Below, in pieces: positions 35,973 to 45,096 of a DNA stretch of 64,000 bases (position 1 is the first letter of the stretch; each line of letters opens with the position of its first letter). Location of the stretch: contig CAYRSB010000007.1 in NCBI GenBank assembly GCA_964426875.1, positions 1 through 64,000 of the forward strand. Reading direction: 5' to 3'. The notes beneath the pieces were generated by a model, which ran no database searches, was not told the origin of the DNA, and worked only from the letters and a program-made list of their open reading frames with translations. This stretch comes from Caldatribacterium sp964426875 (GTDB lineage Bacteria > Atribacterota > Atribacteria > Atribacterales > Caldatribacteriaceae). The position numbers and the translations under genes were made by a program.

Positions 35973-36651
35973 CGACGAAGTTTCGTCCCGCCCGGCGGTT
36001 GACTGTGTCCCTGAGAGATTTGAGGAAGGAGAGAGAGTAAGGTGTAACCTTCCGGGCTTCCGGGAGGAGGGTTTTCCCTTGCTCGAAGTTTTGCCAGTAC
36101 CACAGGGGGGCCTGGAGGAGGTCTCCCGACATTGCAAGAAGAGCTTCAAGGTCGTGAAAAGGGGGATAGATGGTGGTGCGGATTTCTGCCCGCTCTGAGT
36201 GGGCGAGAACCTCCCGGAGTACCGTTCTGACCGATTCTTCCTCTTTCTCTCCTCTCACCAGGTAGTACTTTCCAAAAGGAACCTTGAAGTCAACGCCCCA
36301 CAGGTCTACAAGGGCATCAAGCCGGCGAAAGGCCTCGTAGTGGCTTCCGTTGGTGTCCACCTTCACAAGGTACCCAAGTTCTTTTATTTTTTCGAGAAAG
36401 GGAAAAAGCTCATCGGCAAGAAGAAGGGGCTCCCCTCCGGTGATGCACACCGCATCGAGGAGCCCCCGACGTTTTGCAAGGTAGGCAAGGACGTCTTCCT
36501 CCTCTACCCTGGGGAGAGAGGGGTCTTTTGTGACCAGTTCCGGGTTATGGCAGAAAGGGCAGTGGAAGTTACACCCGGCCACGAAGAGTACCGTGGCCAT
36601 CTTCTCCGGGTATTCGATGTAGCTTACCCTTTGCCAGCCCCGGAAAGTCAT
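35959..36651 (-). CDS. nrdG: Anaerobic ribonucleotide reductase activating protein
   Basis: This 230-aa radical-SAM protein has the cluster motif CNFHCPFCH near residue 27 and GGEP near residue 73. It generates the glycyl radical on NrdD, the gene just upstream on this strand, which ends four bases away. The sequence VSYIEYPEKMATVLFVAGC is typical of the NrdG2-like subgroup, whose members also resemble pyruvate-formate-lyase activases; context decides the call. Confidence 0.92.
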   Translation of the reverse strand: MTFRGWQRVSYIEYPEKMATVLFVAGCNFHCPFCHNPELVTKDPSLPRVEEEDVLAYLAKRRGLLDAVCITGGEPLLLADELFPFLEKIKELGYLVKVDTNGSHYEAFRRLDALVDLWGVDFKVPFGKYYLVRGEKEEESVRTVLREVLAHSERAEIRTTIYPPFHDLEALLAMSGDLLQAPLWYWQNFEQGKTLLPEARKVTPYSLSFLKSLRDTVNRRAGRNFVVIRS

Positions 36652-36655
36652 TCCT

Positions 36656-38743
36656 TCACCTCAGGACATACTCTTTGCGCTCGGCGAATTCTTCCTGCTT
36701 CCCCCGATTCCACCGCTGCACTGGGCGGTAGTATCCCACGACCCGGGAGTAGACCTCGGTTTCCTCCCCACATTCTGGACAGACGGTCTTTTTCCCCCTG
36801 AGGTAGCCGTGCCGTGGGCAGACTGAGAATGTCGGGGTAACAGTGAGATACGGAATGGGGTAGTTCTCGAAAGCCCGCCGTATGAATTTCTTTACTGATT
36901 CGGGATTGGGCATCTCTGGCAAAAAGGCGTGGAAGACTGTTCCTCCGGTGTAGAGGGTCTGGAGGTCTTTCTGGTGGTCCAAGGCCTCAAAGGGATCGTC
37001 GGTGTGGTTGACCGGGAGGTGGGTACTGTTGGTGTAGTAGGGTTCGGCCTCTCCGGCTGTTATGATGTCAGGAAAGTGGCGGCGGTCGTGCCGGGCCAGG
37101 CGATAACTGGCACTTTCAGCTGGGGTAGCCTCGAGGTTATAGAGATTGCCAGTCTCTTCTTGGAAGTCGGCCAGGCGTTCCCGCATGAAGTTTAAAACCT
37201 TCACTGCAAAAGCTTTTCCTTCCGGATGGGCGATGGAAACCCCCAGGAAGTTCAGACAAGCCTCGTTCATGCCCACAAGACCAATGGTGGAGAAGTAGTT
37301 CCGGAAAGTCCCCAGGTACCGGCGGGTGTAGGGAAGAAGACCGTTCTTGAGGTTCCGCTCGATAACCTTGCGCTTGATCTCCAGGGCGGTTTTTGCAATG
37401 TGCATCATGCGCTTTAAGCGGGCGAAGAACTCCTCCTCGGTTTTACTCAGGTATCCGATGCGGGGGAGATTGATGGTGACAACACCGATGGACCCGGTTT
37501 TGTCGGCCGAACCGAAGAGTCCCCCACAACGGTTCCGCAAGATGCGGAGATCAAGCTGCAGGCGACAGCACATGGAACGCACATCCCCAGGGCGTAGAGT
37601 GCTGGAGATGAAATTCTGGAAGTAGGGAACCCCATACTTTGCGGTGAGCTCGAAAAGGAGTCGGGCGTTGTCGGAGTCCCAGGGGAAATCGAGAGTGATG
37701 TTGTAAGTCGGAATGGGGAAGGAGAAGACCCGCCCCTCGTAGTCGCCCTCGAGCATCACTTCGAGGAAGGCCCGGTTGATCATGTCCATCTCTTTTTGAT
37801 AGTCTCCATACGTCCCAAGGTCCGGCCGCTCTTCTCCTCCGACGATGACCGGGCGGTCTTTCATATCTTCAGGAATAACCCAGTCGAAGGAGAAGTTGAT
37901 GAAAGGTGCCTGGCTTCCCCAGCGGGATGGCACATTCATGGCAAAGACCATCTGCTGGATAAGCTGCTTCACCGCCGGATAGAGGAGACGATCGTAACGC
38001 ACAAAAGGTGCAAGGTAGGTGTCAACGGAGTTGAAGGCCTGGGCCCCGGCAAACTCCATCTGCATGGTTCCTAAGAAGTTCACCATCTGTCCGGTGAGGG
38101 CCGAGAGGTGCTTGGCTGGTCCGGCAGCCACCTTATCCTTCACTCCACCGAAGCCTTCTCGGATGAGCTCCTCAAGAGACCATCCTGCACAGTAGGCGGT
38201 GATGCCGTAGGAGAGGTCGTGGATGTGGATGTCACCATTTGTGTGGGCTTCCCGGACCTCGTCTGGATAGATGCGGTTTAAGGTGTAGTGGGCCATGACA
38301 GAGCCCGCCACATGGAGGACGAGCCCCGGATAGGAGTAGGTGGTGTTCGAGTTCTCCTGCGTTCGCCAGTCGGCCTTGAGGAGATACTCCTGGACGATTT
38401 TCTCCACGTCCACTACCACCCTCAGTGCTTCTCGGGCTTCTTGCCGTTTCCTCCGGTAAAGGATGTATGCCTTGGCCACCTTGGCGAATCCGTTCTCGAT
38501 GAGGGTTTCTTCCACCACATCCTGAATGGTCTCGATATCCACGACGGTGTCCTGGCCGAAACGCTCAAAGAGCTTCTGGGTGACGGCGATGCTCAGCTCT
38601 CTGGGGACAACCTCGTTTTCTTCTCCCACAGCCTGAAAGGCTTTATAGATGGCCCGCTCGATCCTCTGCCGGTCAAAGGGAACAATGCGTCCGTCCCTTT
38701 TGCGAACCTCCCGTGGAGCCAGAAGGTTCATCATATCGCTCAC
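36656..38743 (-). CDS. nrdD: Anaerobic ribonucleoside-triphosphate reductase (class III)
   Basis: NrdD (695 aa) makes deoxyribonucleotides without oxygen. An ATP-cone regulatory domain occupies about residues 10-100 (VRKRDGRIVPFDRQRIERAI). The catalytic glycyl-radical barrel follows, and the radical glycine is in SRVVGYYRP near residue 675. A C-terminal metal site is suggested by CPRHG and CPECG. The start overlaps the nrdR stop, giving the operon order nrdR-nrdD-nrdG. Confidence 0.96.
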   Translation of the reverse strand: MSDMMNLLAPREVRKRDGRIVPFDRQRIERAIYKAFQAVGEENEVVPRELSIAVTQKLFERFGQDTVVDIETIQDVVEETLIENGFAKVAKAYILYRRKRQEAREALRVVVDVEKIVQEYLLKADWRTQENSNTTYSYPGLVLHVAGSVMAHYTLNRIYPDEVREAHTNGDIHIHDLSYGITAYCAGWSLEELIREGFGGVKDKVAAGPAKHLSALTGQMVNFLGTMQMEFAGAQAFNSVDTYLAPFVRYDRLLYPAVKQLIQQMVFAMNVPSRWGSQAPFINFSFDWVIPEDMKDRPVIVGGEERPDLGTYGDYQKEMDMINRAFLEVMLEGDYEGRVFSFPIPTYNITLDFPWDSDNARLLFELTAKYGVPYFQNFISSTLRPGDVRSMCCRLQLDLRILRNRCGGLFGSADKTGSIGVVTINLPRIGYLSKTEEEFFARLKRMMHIAKTALEIKRKVIERNLKNGLLPYTRRYLGTFRNYFSTIGLVGMNEACLNFLGVSIAHPEGKAFAVKVLNFMRERLADFQEETGNLYNLEATPAESASYRLARHDRRHFPDIITAGEAEPYYTNSTHLPVNHTDDPFEALDHQKDLQTLYTGGTVFHAFLPEMPNPESVKKFIRRAFENYPIPYLTVTPTFSVCPRHGYLRGKKTVCPECGEETEVYSRVVGYYRPVQRWNRGKQEEFAERKEYVLR

Positions 38744-39219
38744 ACCTTTTCCTCCTTTCTTTCTTGCTGCTCTCGGCTTAAGGAGAGCACAAGTTCCGCG
38801 AACTGGTCGATGTCCCGGAATTCCCGGTACACCGAGGCAAAGCGAACGTATGCCACCTGATCGATCTTTTTGAGTTTTTCCATCACCTTCTCACCGATGC
38901 GGGAAGAGGAGACCTCTTCGTATCCCTCTTCCTGGAGTTCCTTTTCAATGTCATCCACCATGGTCTCAAGCTCTTCCAGGGAAACCGGCCTCTTTTCGCA
39001 GGCCTTGAGAAGTCCGTTGAGGACCTTTTTGCGGTCGAAGAGTTCCCGGGTTCCGTTCTTTTTGATGACCCGCAAAGGTTTTCGCTCGTACCGCTCATAG
39101 GTAGTGAAGCGACGGCGACAGGTGAGACATTCTCTTCGGCGACGGACCTCCGTTCCCCCCTCCACCTCTCGAGAATCGATCACCCTCGAGTCTTCCGCTC
39201 CACAGTACGGACAGCGCAT
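38740..39219 (-). CDS. nrdR: Transcriptional repressor NrdR
   Basis: NrdR (159 aa) represses ribonucleotide reductase genes in response to dATP/ATP. It has the N-terminal zinc ribbon MRCPYCG with CLTCRRRF, and an ATP-cone domain from about residue 49 (RVIKKNGTRELFDRKKVLNGL). ATG 39219 gives the canonical N-terminus; an ATG at 39234 would lie inside the first operator box. It leads nrdD and nrdG and should regulate itself. Confidence 0.96.
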   Translation of the reverse strand: MRCPYCGAEDSRVIDSREVEGGTEVRRRRECLTCRRRFTTYERYERKPLRVIKKNGTRELFDRKKVLNGLLKACEKRPVSLEELETMVDDIEKELQEEGYEEVSSSRIGEKVMEKLKKIDQVAYVRFASVYREFRDIDQFAELVLSLSREQQERKEEKV

Positions 39220-39225
39220 ACTTCT

Positions 39226-39241
39226 CACCAACATGTAGTAT
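39226..39241 (-). promoter_or_regulatory. NrdR box 1 (start-proximal)
   Basis: The core CAACATGTAG (39229-39238) fits the CwAtATaTwG core of NrdR boxes at eight of ten positions. It is just upstream of the nrdR start and lies 16 bases from box 2. Confidence 0.55.
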
Positions 39242-39257
39242 TTTTATTGAAAATGAA

Positions 39258-39273
39258 TCACTAAATATAGTAT
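39258..39273 (-). promoter_or_regulatory. NrdR box 2 overlapping the -10
   Basis: TCACTAAATATAGTAT has the core CTAAATATAG (39261-39270), matching the NrdR core at nine of ten positions. It overlaps the -10 hexamer of the nrdR promoter, and the two boxes are 32 bases apart start to start, about three helical turns. Confidence 0.7.
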
Positions 39274-39297
39274 ACAGGGGGAATGAGAATCGTGCAA
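39269..39297 (-). promoter_or_regulatory. Promoter of nrdR-nrdD-nrdG
   Basis: On the minus strand TTGCAC (39297-39292) and TATACT (39274-39269) are 17 bases apart, 50 bases upstream of nrdR. Confidence 0.7.
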
Positions 39298-39322
39298 GAG
39301 GGGCAAAAAAGTTTTTTGGAGT

Positions 39323-39351
39323 TTGGTGTCCTCTGGGAAAAAGGGTATAAT
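39323..39351 (+). promoter_or_regulatory. Promoter of ccdA
   Basis: TTGGTG (39323-39328) and TATAAT (39346-39351) are 17 bases apart. The -10 ends 18 bases before the ccdA start. Confidence 0.6.
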
Positions 39352-39369
39352 TTCTGGAAACAAGGGGTG

Positions 39370-40086
39370 ATGTCGGTGGATTCTCACATCAACGTTGTGG
39401 TGAGCTTTATAGCCGGGCTTTTGTCGTTCCTTTCTCCCTGTGTTCTGGCCATTGCGCCGGCCTACGTGAGCTACATTGCCGGAACGGAGACCCTGGAGGA
39501 GAATCGTCGGGCTACCCTCTGGCACGTTCTTCTTTTTGTCCTTGGTTTTGCCGGGGTGTTCGTCCTCATGGGCGTTGGGGCCTCTTTCATGGGGGGCTTT
39601 TTCTTTCAGTATCGTGACTGGTTCAACCGCATCGCTGGAGCCATCATCGTGCTCTTCGGAATGCAGGTTGTGGGGATTCTGAAGCTCCGCTTTCTGTACG
39701 GAGAAAAGCGACCTCAATTTCGGGTTAGACTTAGAGCCTTAAGGAGTCTTGTTCTGGGCGTTTCTTTCGGCCTTGGCTGGACTCCCTGTGTCGGCCCTGT
39801 TTTGGGGTCTATTCTCCTTTACGTCTCGGCCCTGGGAAGGGTATGGGAGGGTGGAATACTTCTTGCCTTTTATGCCCTTGGTCTTGCCCTTCCTTTTCTC
39901 CTTCTTGGGGCGGGCTGGGGATGGGCAGTGGGGCTCTTGGGCCGTTTGAAGCGGCGGGCAAGAGCGGTGGAACTGGTGAGTGGGATTCTCCTTATAAGCT
40001 TAGGAGTGGTTCTCATCTTTGGGAAGATGGGTGCCCTTTTGAGTCTTTTGGGCTCCTTCAACCCGGAAGCCTTTCTGGTGAAATGA
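39370..40086 (+). CDS. ccdA: CcdA/DsbD-type thiol-disulfide transport membrane protein
   Basis: This 238-aa protein has six membrane helices and passes reducing power across the membrane. The two reactive cysteines are in the paired motifs LSFLSPCVLAIAP (helix 1) and GLGWTPCVGPVLG (helix 4), with the proline pattern of the family. Partners in cytochrome c maturation or periplasmic thiol reduction are not encoded nearby. ATG 39370 fits the first helix; ATG 39283 would place 29 hydrophilic residues and the promoter inside the gene. Confidence 0.92.
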   Translation: MSVDSHINVVVSFIAGLLSFLSPCVLAIAPAYVSYIAGTETLEENRRATLWHVLLFVLGFAGVFVLMGVGASFMGGFFFQYRDWFNRIAGAIIVLFGMQVVGILKLRFLYGEKRPQFRVRLRALRSLVLGVSFGLGWTPCVGPVLGSILLYVSALGRVWEGGILLAFYALGLALPFLLLGAGWGWAVGLLGRLKRRARAVELVSGILLISLGVVLIFGKMGALLSLLGSFNPEAFLVK

Positions 40087-40104
40087 GGCGAGGAGCTGAG
40101 AAAT

Positions 40105-40929
40105 GTGCCGTTGGCCAAAAAGGGCAACCAGACCATAAGGGCTTTTGGAACGATTTCCAAAAAGCTTAATCTCTCTTCTCGGGTCTATCGAGGTGTACAC
40201 CCCATACCGGTGGACCACATTGTGGGGAGTGTGGGAAGGGCTAAGGACCTTCTCCCCGGATTCCGCCTGCGGAATCCCGATGTCCGCTACTACCGAATTC
40301 GTCGGGCCATGGAGCGGGGGGAGATACTCCCCCCTATCATCGTCTACAAGGTGGGTGACGAGTACTACGTTCTCGACGGCAATCACCGGGTGGCAGTGGC
40401 AAAAGAGCTGGGGATGGATTTCATCGATGCCGAAGTCATCGAGTTTTTCCCGGCGGAACACCGGGAGAGCACCACTCTCCGGGCAAAGAGGACCGAGTTT
40501 GAGAGCCTTACTGGACTCAAGGGCATCGACGCCGGTGAGCCTCGTCACTACGATTCCTTCCTCAACTATATCAAGGACTATGCCCGGCGGATGGAACTCT
40601 TCTTGGGAAGGGAAGTACCTCTTAAAGAGGCGGCTCTCAACTGGTTTCTCTGTGTGTACACTCCGGCGGTGCAGGCCATTGTGGAGAAGGGGCTTGAGGA
40701 GGCCTTCCCCGAGAAGAGCCTGGCGGATATCTTTGCTTACATCATGGACTACAAGTGGTACAAAAGCCAGAAGGAGGGGCATGACATCGGCTTTGATGCG
40801 GCCCTCCAGGGTTTTGTGAAGGAAATTGTGGGGAAAAAGGAGAGCTTGGAGGATGAGAAGAAGAAGAGCTTCATCCACCGGGTAGGGGGAATACTGGAGG
40901 AGGTTTTGCCGTGGCTCAAGAGGGAGTAA
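40105..40929 (+). CDS. ParB/sulfiredoxin-fold protein of unknown function
   Basis: This 274-aa protein has a ParB/Srx-like domain in the N-terminal half, with VHPIPVDHIVGSVGR, PPIIVYKVGDEYYVLDGNH and HRVAVAKELG near residues 80-105. The fold is shared by ParB CTPases, sulfiredoxin and free-serine kinases. The C-terminal half (VYTPAVQAIVEKGLEEAFP and onward) is helical and not recognised. No DNA-binding HTH follows, so it is unlikely to be a partition protein. GTG 40105 follows GAGGAGCTGAG. It overlaps the P-type ATPase by 19 bases, suggesting joint function or regulation. Confidence 0.6.
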   Translation: MPLAKKGNQTIRAFGTISKKLNLSSRVYRGVHPIPVDHIVGSVGRAKDLLPGFRLRNPDVRYYRIRRAMERGEILPPIIVYKVGDEYYVLDGNHRVAVAKELGMDFIDAEVIEFFPAEHRESTTLRAKRTEFESLTGLKGIDAGEPRHYDSFLNYIKDYARRMELFLGREVPLKEAALNWFLCVYTPAVQAIVEKGLEEAFPEKSLADIFAYIMDYKWYKSQKEGHDIGFDAALQGFVKEIVGKKESLEDEKKKSFIHRVGGILEEVLPWLKRE

Positions 40930-43535
40930 AGTGGCATGCCCTCTCTGAGAAGGAGGTTGCCGACCTTCTCAAGACAGATCTTGCTGAGGGTCTGAGGGAA
41001 GAGGAGGCCGAAAGGCGTCTTGTCCAGTACGGCCGCAATGTGCTCGTACAGAAGAAAAAGAAAACCGTTTTTTCCCTTTTCCTGGAACAGTTCCAGGATT
41101 TTCTCGTGCTCATCCTCCTTGGGGCGGCGGTTCTATCTTTTCTTCTGGGAGAAACCACGGATTCCTTGGTAATTGTTGCCATTCTCATCGTCAACGCCCT
41201 TTTGGGAGTTTTTCAGGAACACCGGGCGAGCAAGGCCCTGGAGGCCCTCCAGAAGATGAGTGTTCCCGAATGCGAGGTTGTTCGCTCGGGAGTGCCTCAG
41301 AGGATCAGTACCGAGCTTCTCGTTCCCGGCGATATCCTCCTTCTCCACGAAGGGGACGTTGTTCCTGCCGATGTGCGCCTTTTTGAAGCGAAGGCCCTCC
41401 GGGTGGACGAGGCCAGTTTGACTGGGGAATCGGCCCCGGTAGAGAAAGAGGTCGGGGTGCTTCCCGAAAGCTGCTCCCTTCCGGAGCGAACGAACATGGC
41501 TTTCGCGGGTACCGTTGTGACCTACGGGCGAGGGAAGGGGATTGTGGTGGCCACGGGAATGGCCCGGGAAATCGGAAGGATTGCTGCCCTCCTTGCCACT
41601 GAAGAGGAGACGGTGACCCCGCTCAAGAAACGCCTGGCAGGGTTGGGAAAGCTCTTGGGGATTTTGACCATCGCCGTCTGTGCCTTTGTCTTCCTTGTGG
41701 GATTTCTGCGAGGGGAACCTCCTTTTGAGATGTTCATGACTGCGGTGAGCCTAGCGGTGGCAGCCATTCCAGAAGGTTTGCCGGCAGTGGTTACCGTGGT
41801 TTTGGCTCTGGGAGTCTTTCGGATGAGCAAGCACAATGCCATCGTTCGCAAACTCCCGGCGGTGGAAACCCTGGGCTGTACGACCTACATCTGCACCGAT
41901 AAGACCGGGACCCTTACCGAAAACCGGATGGTGGTGCGCCGGGCCTGGACTTTTGACGGGAACCAGAAGCGGCTCTTCACCGTTGCCACCCTCTGCAACG
42001 ATGCCTTTTTGGAGGGGGACAGGCGATCGGGAGATCCCACGGAGCTTGCCCTCCTTGAGTATGCTGGGGAGGCGAACTTCCCCTGGAAGGAGCTTCGGAA
42101 AAAGCACCCTCGTCTTGATGAAATTCCCTTTGACTCAAGTCGCAAGAGGATGTCCACGCTCCATGCCTTTGACGGAGAGCTTTTACTCCTCACCAAGGGG
42201 GCGCCGGAGATTGTTCTTGAGCGCTGCTCTTTCTTCGAATCGGAGGGGGGTATTTTCCCTCTGGGAGAGAGGGAGAGAGAAGAAGTTCAGAAAAAACAGG
42301 AAGAGATGGCTGAAGAAGCCCTGCGGGTTTTGGCCTTTGCCTTCCGTCGGGTGGAGGAGGAGAACCTTGAAGGGGATATGGAGAGGGATCTTGTCTTTGT
42401 AGGTCTTCTGGGCATGATGGACCCACCCCGGAAGGAGGCCTATTCTGCCCTCTCCGAGGCTCGGGAGGCCGGAATTGAGACCATCATGATTACTGGAGAT
42501 GGAGCCCTCACTGCCTGGGCTATAGCCAAGGAACTGGGGATGCTTCGGGAGGGTGAAGAAGTGCTCGTGGGGCAGGAGCTTGAACGTCTCTCGAAGGAAG
42601 AACTCAAAAAGTGCATAAAGGGGATACGAGTTTTTGCCCGGGTCTGGCCGGAGCAGAAGCTCCGCATTGTGGAGGCCCTCCAGGAGAGTGGGGAAGTGGT
42701 GGCTATGACGGGAGACGGGGTGAACGATGCTCCGGCCTTAAAACGCGCCGACATCGGAATCGCCATGGGGATCACGGGAACCGATGTGGCCAAAGAAGCG
42801 GCCGATATGGTTTTGGCCGACGACAACTTTGCCACCATCGTGCGGGCGGTGAAGGAGGGGAGGGTGATCTTCGACAACATCCGGAAGTTTGTGGTGTATC
42901 TCCTTTCCTGTAACCTGGGGGAAATTGGAGCTGTCTTCATTCCCATACTTTTGGGACTTTCCCGACCCCTTGTTCCAGTACAGATACTCCTCGTGAACCT
43001 TGTGACTGATGGTCTCCCTGCCCTGGCCCTTGGGGTTGAGGCTCCTGAGCCCGACCTCATGAAGCGTCGACCTCGCTCCCCCAGAGAGGGTATCGTCACT
43101 CCCTTCTACCTGCGGACCATTCTCTTCGGTGCAACCTTCATCACCCTGGCGGTGGTGCTGGCCTTTTACACCGGGGAAAGGCTCTGGGGGTTGCACGCGG
43201 CCCGGACCATCGCCTTCGTAACCTTAAGCCTTGGAGAGCTCTGGAGGGCGTACAGTTTCCGCTCCGAACGTCTGAATGCCTGGAACGTCGATCCCCGGAC
43301 GAACCTCTTTCTTCTGGAGGCCTGTGGCATATCTCTTTTTATCATCCTGGCGAGCGTCCTTTTACCCTTCCTTCGCCCGGTCTTTGACACCCATCCGCTC
43401 ACCCTTTCCCAGTGGATGTTCTCTCTGGCCTTTTCGCTTCTTTCCTTTGTGGCCTTTGAGATTCGGAAAATCTTTGTAGGGAGGGATGATTATGGAACTA
43501 AAACTCGTGACTCTGGAAAACCCCAAGGGGTATAA
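40911..43535 (+). CDS. Cation-transporting P2-type ATPase (calcium pump-like)
   Basis: This 874-aa P-type ATPase has the cation_ATPase_N region, ten membrane helices, the actuator motif LTGESAP near residue 170, the phosphorylation site CTDKTGTLTEN near residue 327 and the hinge MTGDGVNDAPALKRAD near residue 605. Helix 4 carries AAIPEGLPAVV and helix 6 carries NLVTDGLPALALG, as in bacterial SERCA-like calcium pumps (P2A). Exact ion preference cannot be fixed by eye. The GTG at 40911 lies within the end of the upstream ParB/Srx-like gene. Confidence 0.9.
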   Translation: MAQEGVKWHALSEKEVADLLKTDLAEGLREEEAERRLVQYGRNVLVQKKKKTVFSLFLEQFQDFLVLILLGAAVLSFLLGETTDSLVIVAILIVNALLGVFQEHRASKALEALQKMSVPECEVVRSGVPQRISTELLVPGDILLLHEGDVVPADVRLFEAKALRVDEASLTGESAPVEKEVGVLPESCSLPERTNMAFAGTVVTYGRGKGIVVATGMAREIGRIAALLATEEETVTPLKKRLAGLGKLLGILTIAVCAFVFLVGFLRGEPPFEMFMTAVSLAVAAIPEGLPAVVTVVLALGVFRMSKHNAIVRKLPAVETLGCTTYICTDKTGTLTENRMVVRRAWTFDGNQKRLFTVATLCNDAFLEGDRRSGDPTELALLEYAGEANFPWKELRKKHPRLDEIPFDSSRKRMSTLHAFDGELLLLTKGAPEIVLERCSFFESEGGIFPLGEREREEVQKKQEEMAEEALRVLAFAFRRVEEENLEGDMERDLVFVGLLGMMDPPRKEAYSALSEAREAGIETIMITGDGALTAWAIAKELGMLREGEEVLVGQELERLSKEELKKCIKGIRVFARVWPEQKLRIVEALQESGEVVAMTGDGVNDAPALKRADIGIAMGITGTDVAKEAADMVLADDNFATIVRAVKEGRVIFDNIRKFVVYLLSCNLGEIGAVFIPILLGLSRPLVPVQILLVNLVTDGLPALALGVEAPEPDLMKRRPRSPREGIVTPFYLRTILFGATFITLAVVLAFYTGERLWGLHAARTIAFVTLSLGELWRAYSFRSERLNAWNVDPRTNLFLLEACGISLFIILASVLLPFLRPVFDTHPLTLSQWMFSLAFSLLSFVAFEIRKIFVGRDDYGTKTRDSGKPQGV

Positions 43536-43974
43536 CCTCATTTTGGGACAGGCACACTTCATAAAGACCGTGGAAGATCTCCACGAGGTCCTGGCTACCT
43601 CTTCCCCAGGGCTTAAGTTTGGCATTGCTTTCTGTGAGTCCTCGGGACCCTGCCTGGTGCGCTATAGCGGTAATGACGAGGAGCTGGTGGAACTCGCCAA
43701 AAAGAACGCTCTTTTGCTCTCTGCTGGTCATGCCTTCCTCATTTTCCTCAAGGAGGGCTACCCGGTGAACGTGCTCAACGCGGTGAAGATGGTGCCCGAG
43801 GTGTGTCAGATTTTCTGTGCCAGTGCTAATCCCATTCAGATCGTTCTTGTAGAGACGGAGCAGGGGAGAGGAATTCTTGGGGTTGTCGACGGGTTGAAGA
43901 CGAAGGGAGTGGAAACGGAGAAAGACATCGAGGAGCGGAAGGCGCTCCTGAGAAAAATCGGGTACAAACTCTGA
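43492..43974 (+). CDS. Adenosine-specific kinase family protein
   Basis: This 160-aa protein matches a small family annotated as adenosine-specific kinase in archaea and thermophilic bacteria. Characteristic segments are NLILGQAHFIKTVEDLHE near residue 15, FGIAFCESSGPCLVRYSGND near residue 45, GHAFLIFL, and GILGVVDG near residue 125. ATG 43492 is better spaced from GGGAGG than ATG 43486. It follows the calcium pump gene directly (43535 overlaps by 44 bases). The kinase activity is known only from relatives. Confidence 0.85.
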   Translation: MELKLVTLENPKGYNLILGQAHFIKTVEDLHEVLATSSPGLKFGIAFCESSGPCLVRYSGNDEELVELAKKNALLLSAGHAFLIFLKEGYPVNVLNAVKMVPEVCQIFCASANPIQIVLVETEQGRGILGVVDGLKTKGVETEKDIEERKALLRKIGYKL

Positions 43975-43983
43975 GGGAGGGCA

Positions 43984-45096
43984 ATGAGGCGAAGCGGCTT
44001 TGCAGACCTTCCCCTCCATGGGGGACAGTGTCCCCCCTGGCTTTTCGAGCGGATGAAAAAGCTTGGGGGGCACATCATCGAGGCTGTGGTGGCTCTCTTC
44101 GGGTCGGAGGAATTTCTGCGGCGGATTGCCGACCCGGTTTTCTTCCAGTCCTTGGGGTGTCTTCTGGGCTTTGACTGGCACTCAAGCGGTCTCACCACCA
44201 CCCTCTGTGGAGCTCTGAAAGAAGCAGTCCGGGGTAAGGAGAAGGACCTGGGACTCTACATCTGCGGGGGTAAAGGGGGGACCTCTCGGAAGACCCCCCA
44301 GGAGATCGTAGCCCATGCCGAGAGAGACGCCCTGCCCTTTGGGGAGGAATTCGTGGAGTACAGCAAACTGAGCGCCAAAGTGGACAATACCGCCCTCCAA
44401 GATGGGTACACCCTTTACCACCACGTCTTTTTTTTCACCACCTCGGGCAAGTGGTCGGTGGTGCAGCAGGGGATGAACCCGGAAACCTCTTTTGCGCGAC
44501 GCTACCACTGGTTGGGGGAGACGGTGCGGGATTTTGTCTGTGAGCCCCATGCCGGAATATGCGGGATAAAAGAGAAGAAAGTTCTCAACCTCGTGGCCAG
44601 AGAGAGTGGACCCTGCCGGGGGGGAATTGTGGCCATTCTCCAGGAAGACTTTTCGGTGGTGCGAAAAGAGGTGGAGGGGGCCATTCGGCACCTCGTTCTT
44701 CCTGCCCGGCATATTATCACCGGGGAGGATTTCAATCTTAGCCGGATGGAGAAAACCCTGTCCTCCCTTTGCAAGAAGAAACCGGGTTCCTTTGTGGAGG
44801 TCCTCAAAGTCCAGGGAGTGGGGCCAAAGACCCTGAGAGCTTTGGCTTTGACGGCGGAGGTCGTTTTGGGAACACCTCCAAGCTATACTGACCCGGTGAG
44901 TTTCTCCTTTGCCCATGGAGGAAAGGACGGAACCCCTTTCCCGGTGGATCGCGCTACCTATGATGCCACCATTGGCTTTCTCGAACAGGTGGTGGGACGT
45001 CTGAAGGTGGGGGTTGGAGAAAAAAAGAGGGTTTACGAACAGCTGAGGCTTTTAAGTGGAGAGGAGAGAAGAAGATGGACGCTCTGGAAGTTTTGA
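43984..45096 (+). CDS. DUF763 family protein
   Basis: This 370-aa protein belongs to DUF763, widespread in archaea and some thermophilic bacteria and of unknown role. It starts with RRSGFADLPLHGGQCPPWL, has LGLYICGGKGGTSRKTP near residue 90, and a helix-hairpin-helix-like VQGVGPKTLRALAL near residue 275, hinting at nucleic acid binding. The gene starts ten bases after the adenosine-specific kinase stop and overlaps the nitroreductase gene by 22 bases. Confidence 0.88.
   Translation: MRRSGFADLPLHGGQCPPWLFERMKKLGGHIIEAVVALFGSEEFLRRIADPVFFQSLGCLLGFDWHSSGLTTTLCGALKEAVRGKEKDLGLYICGGKGGTSRKTPQEIVAHAERDALPFGEEFVEYSKLSAKVDNTALQDGYTLYHHVFFFTTSGKWSVVQQGMNPETSFARRYHWLGETVRDFVCEPHAGICGIKEKKVLNLVARESGPCRGGIVAILQEDFSVVRKEVEGAIRHLVLPARHIITGEDFNLSRMEKTLSSLCKKKPGSFVEVLKVQGVGPKTLRALALTAEVVLGTPPSYTDPVSFSFAHGGKDGTPFPVDRATYDATIGFLEQVVGRLKVGVGEKKRVYEQLRLLSGEERRRWTLWKF

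Noticed and set aside
40105..40929. Chromosome partition protein ParB
   Set aside because: Only the ParB/Srx fold is present; no helix-turn-helix domain, no parA and no parS-like sites are seen.
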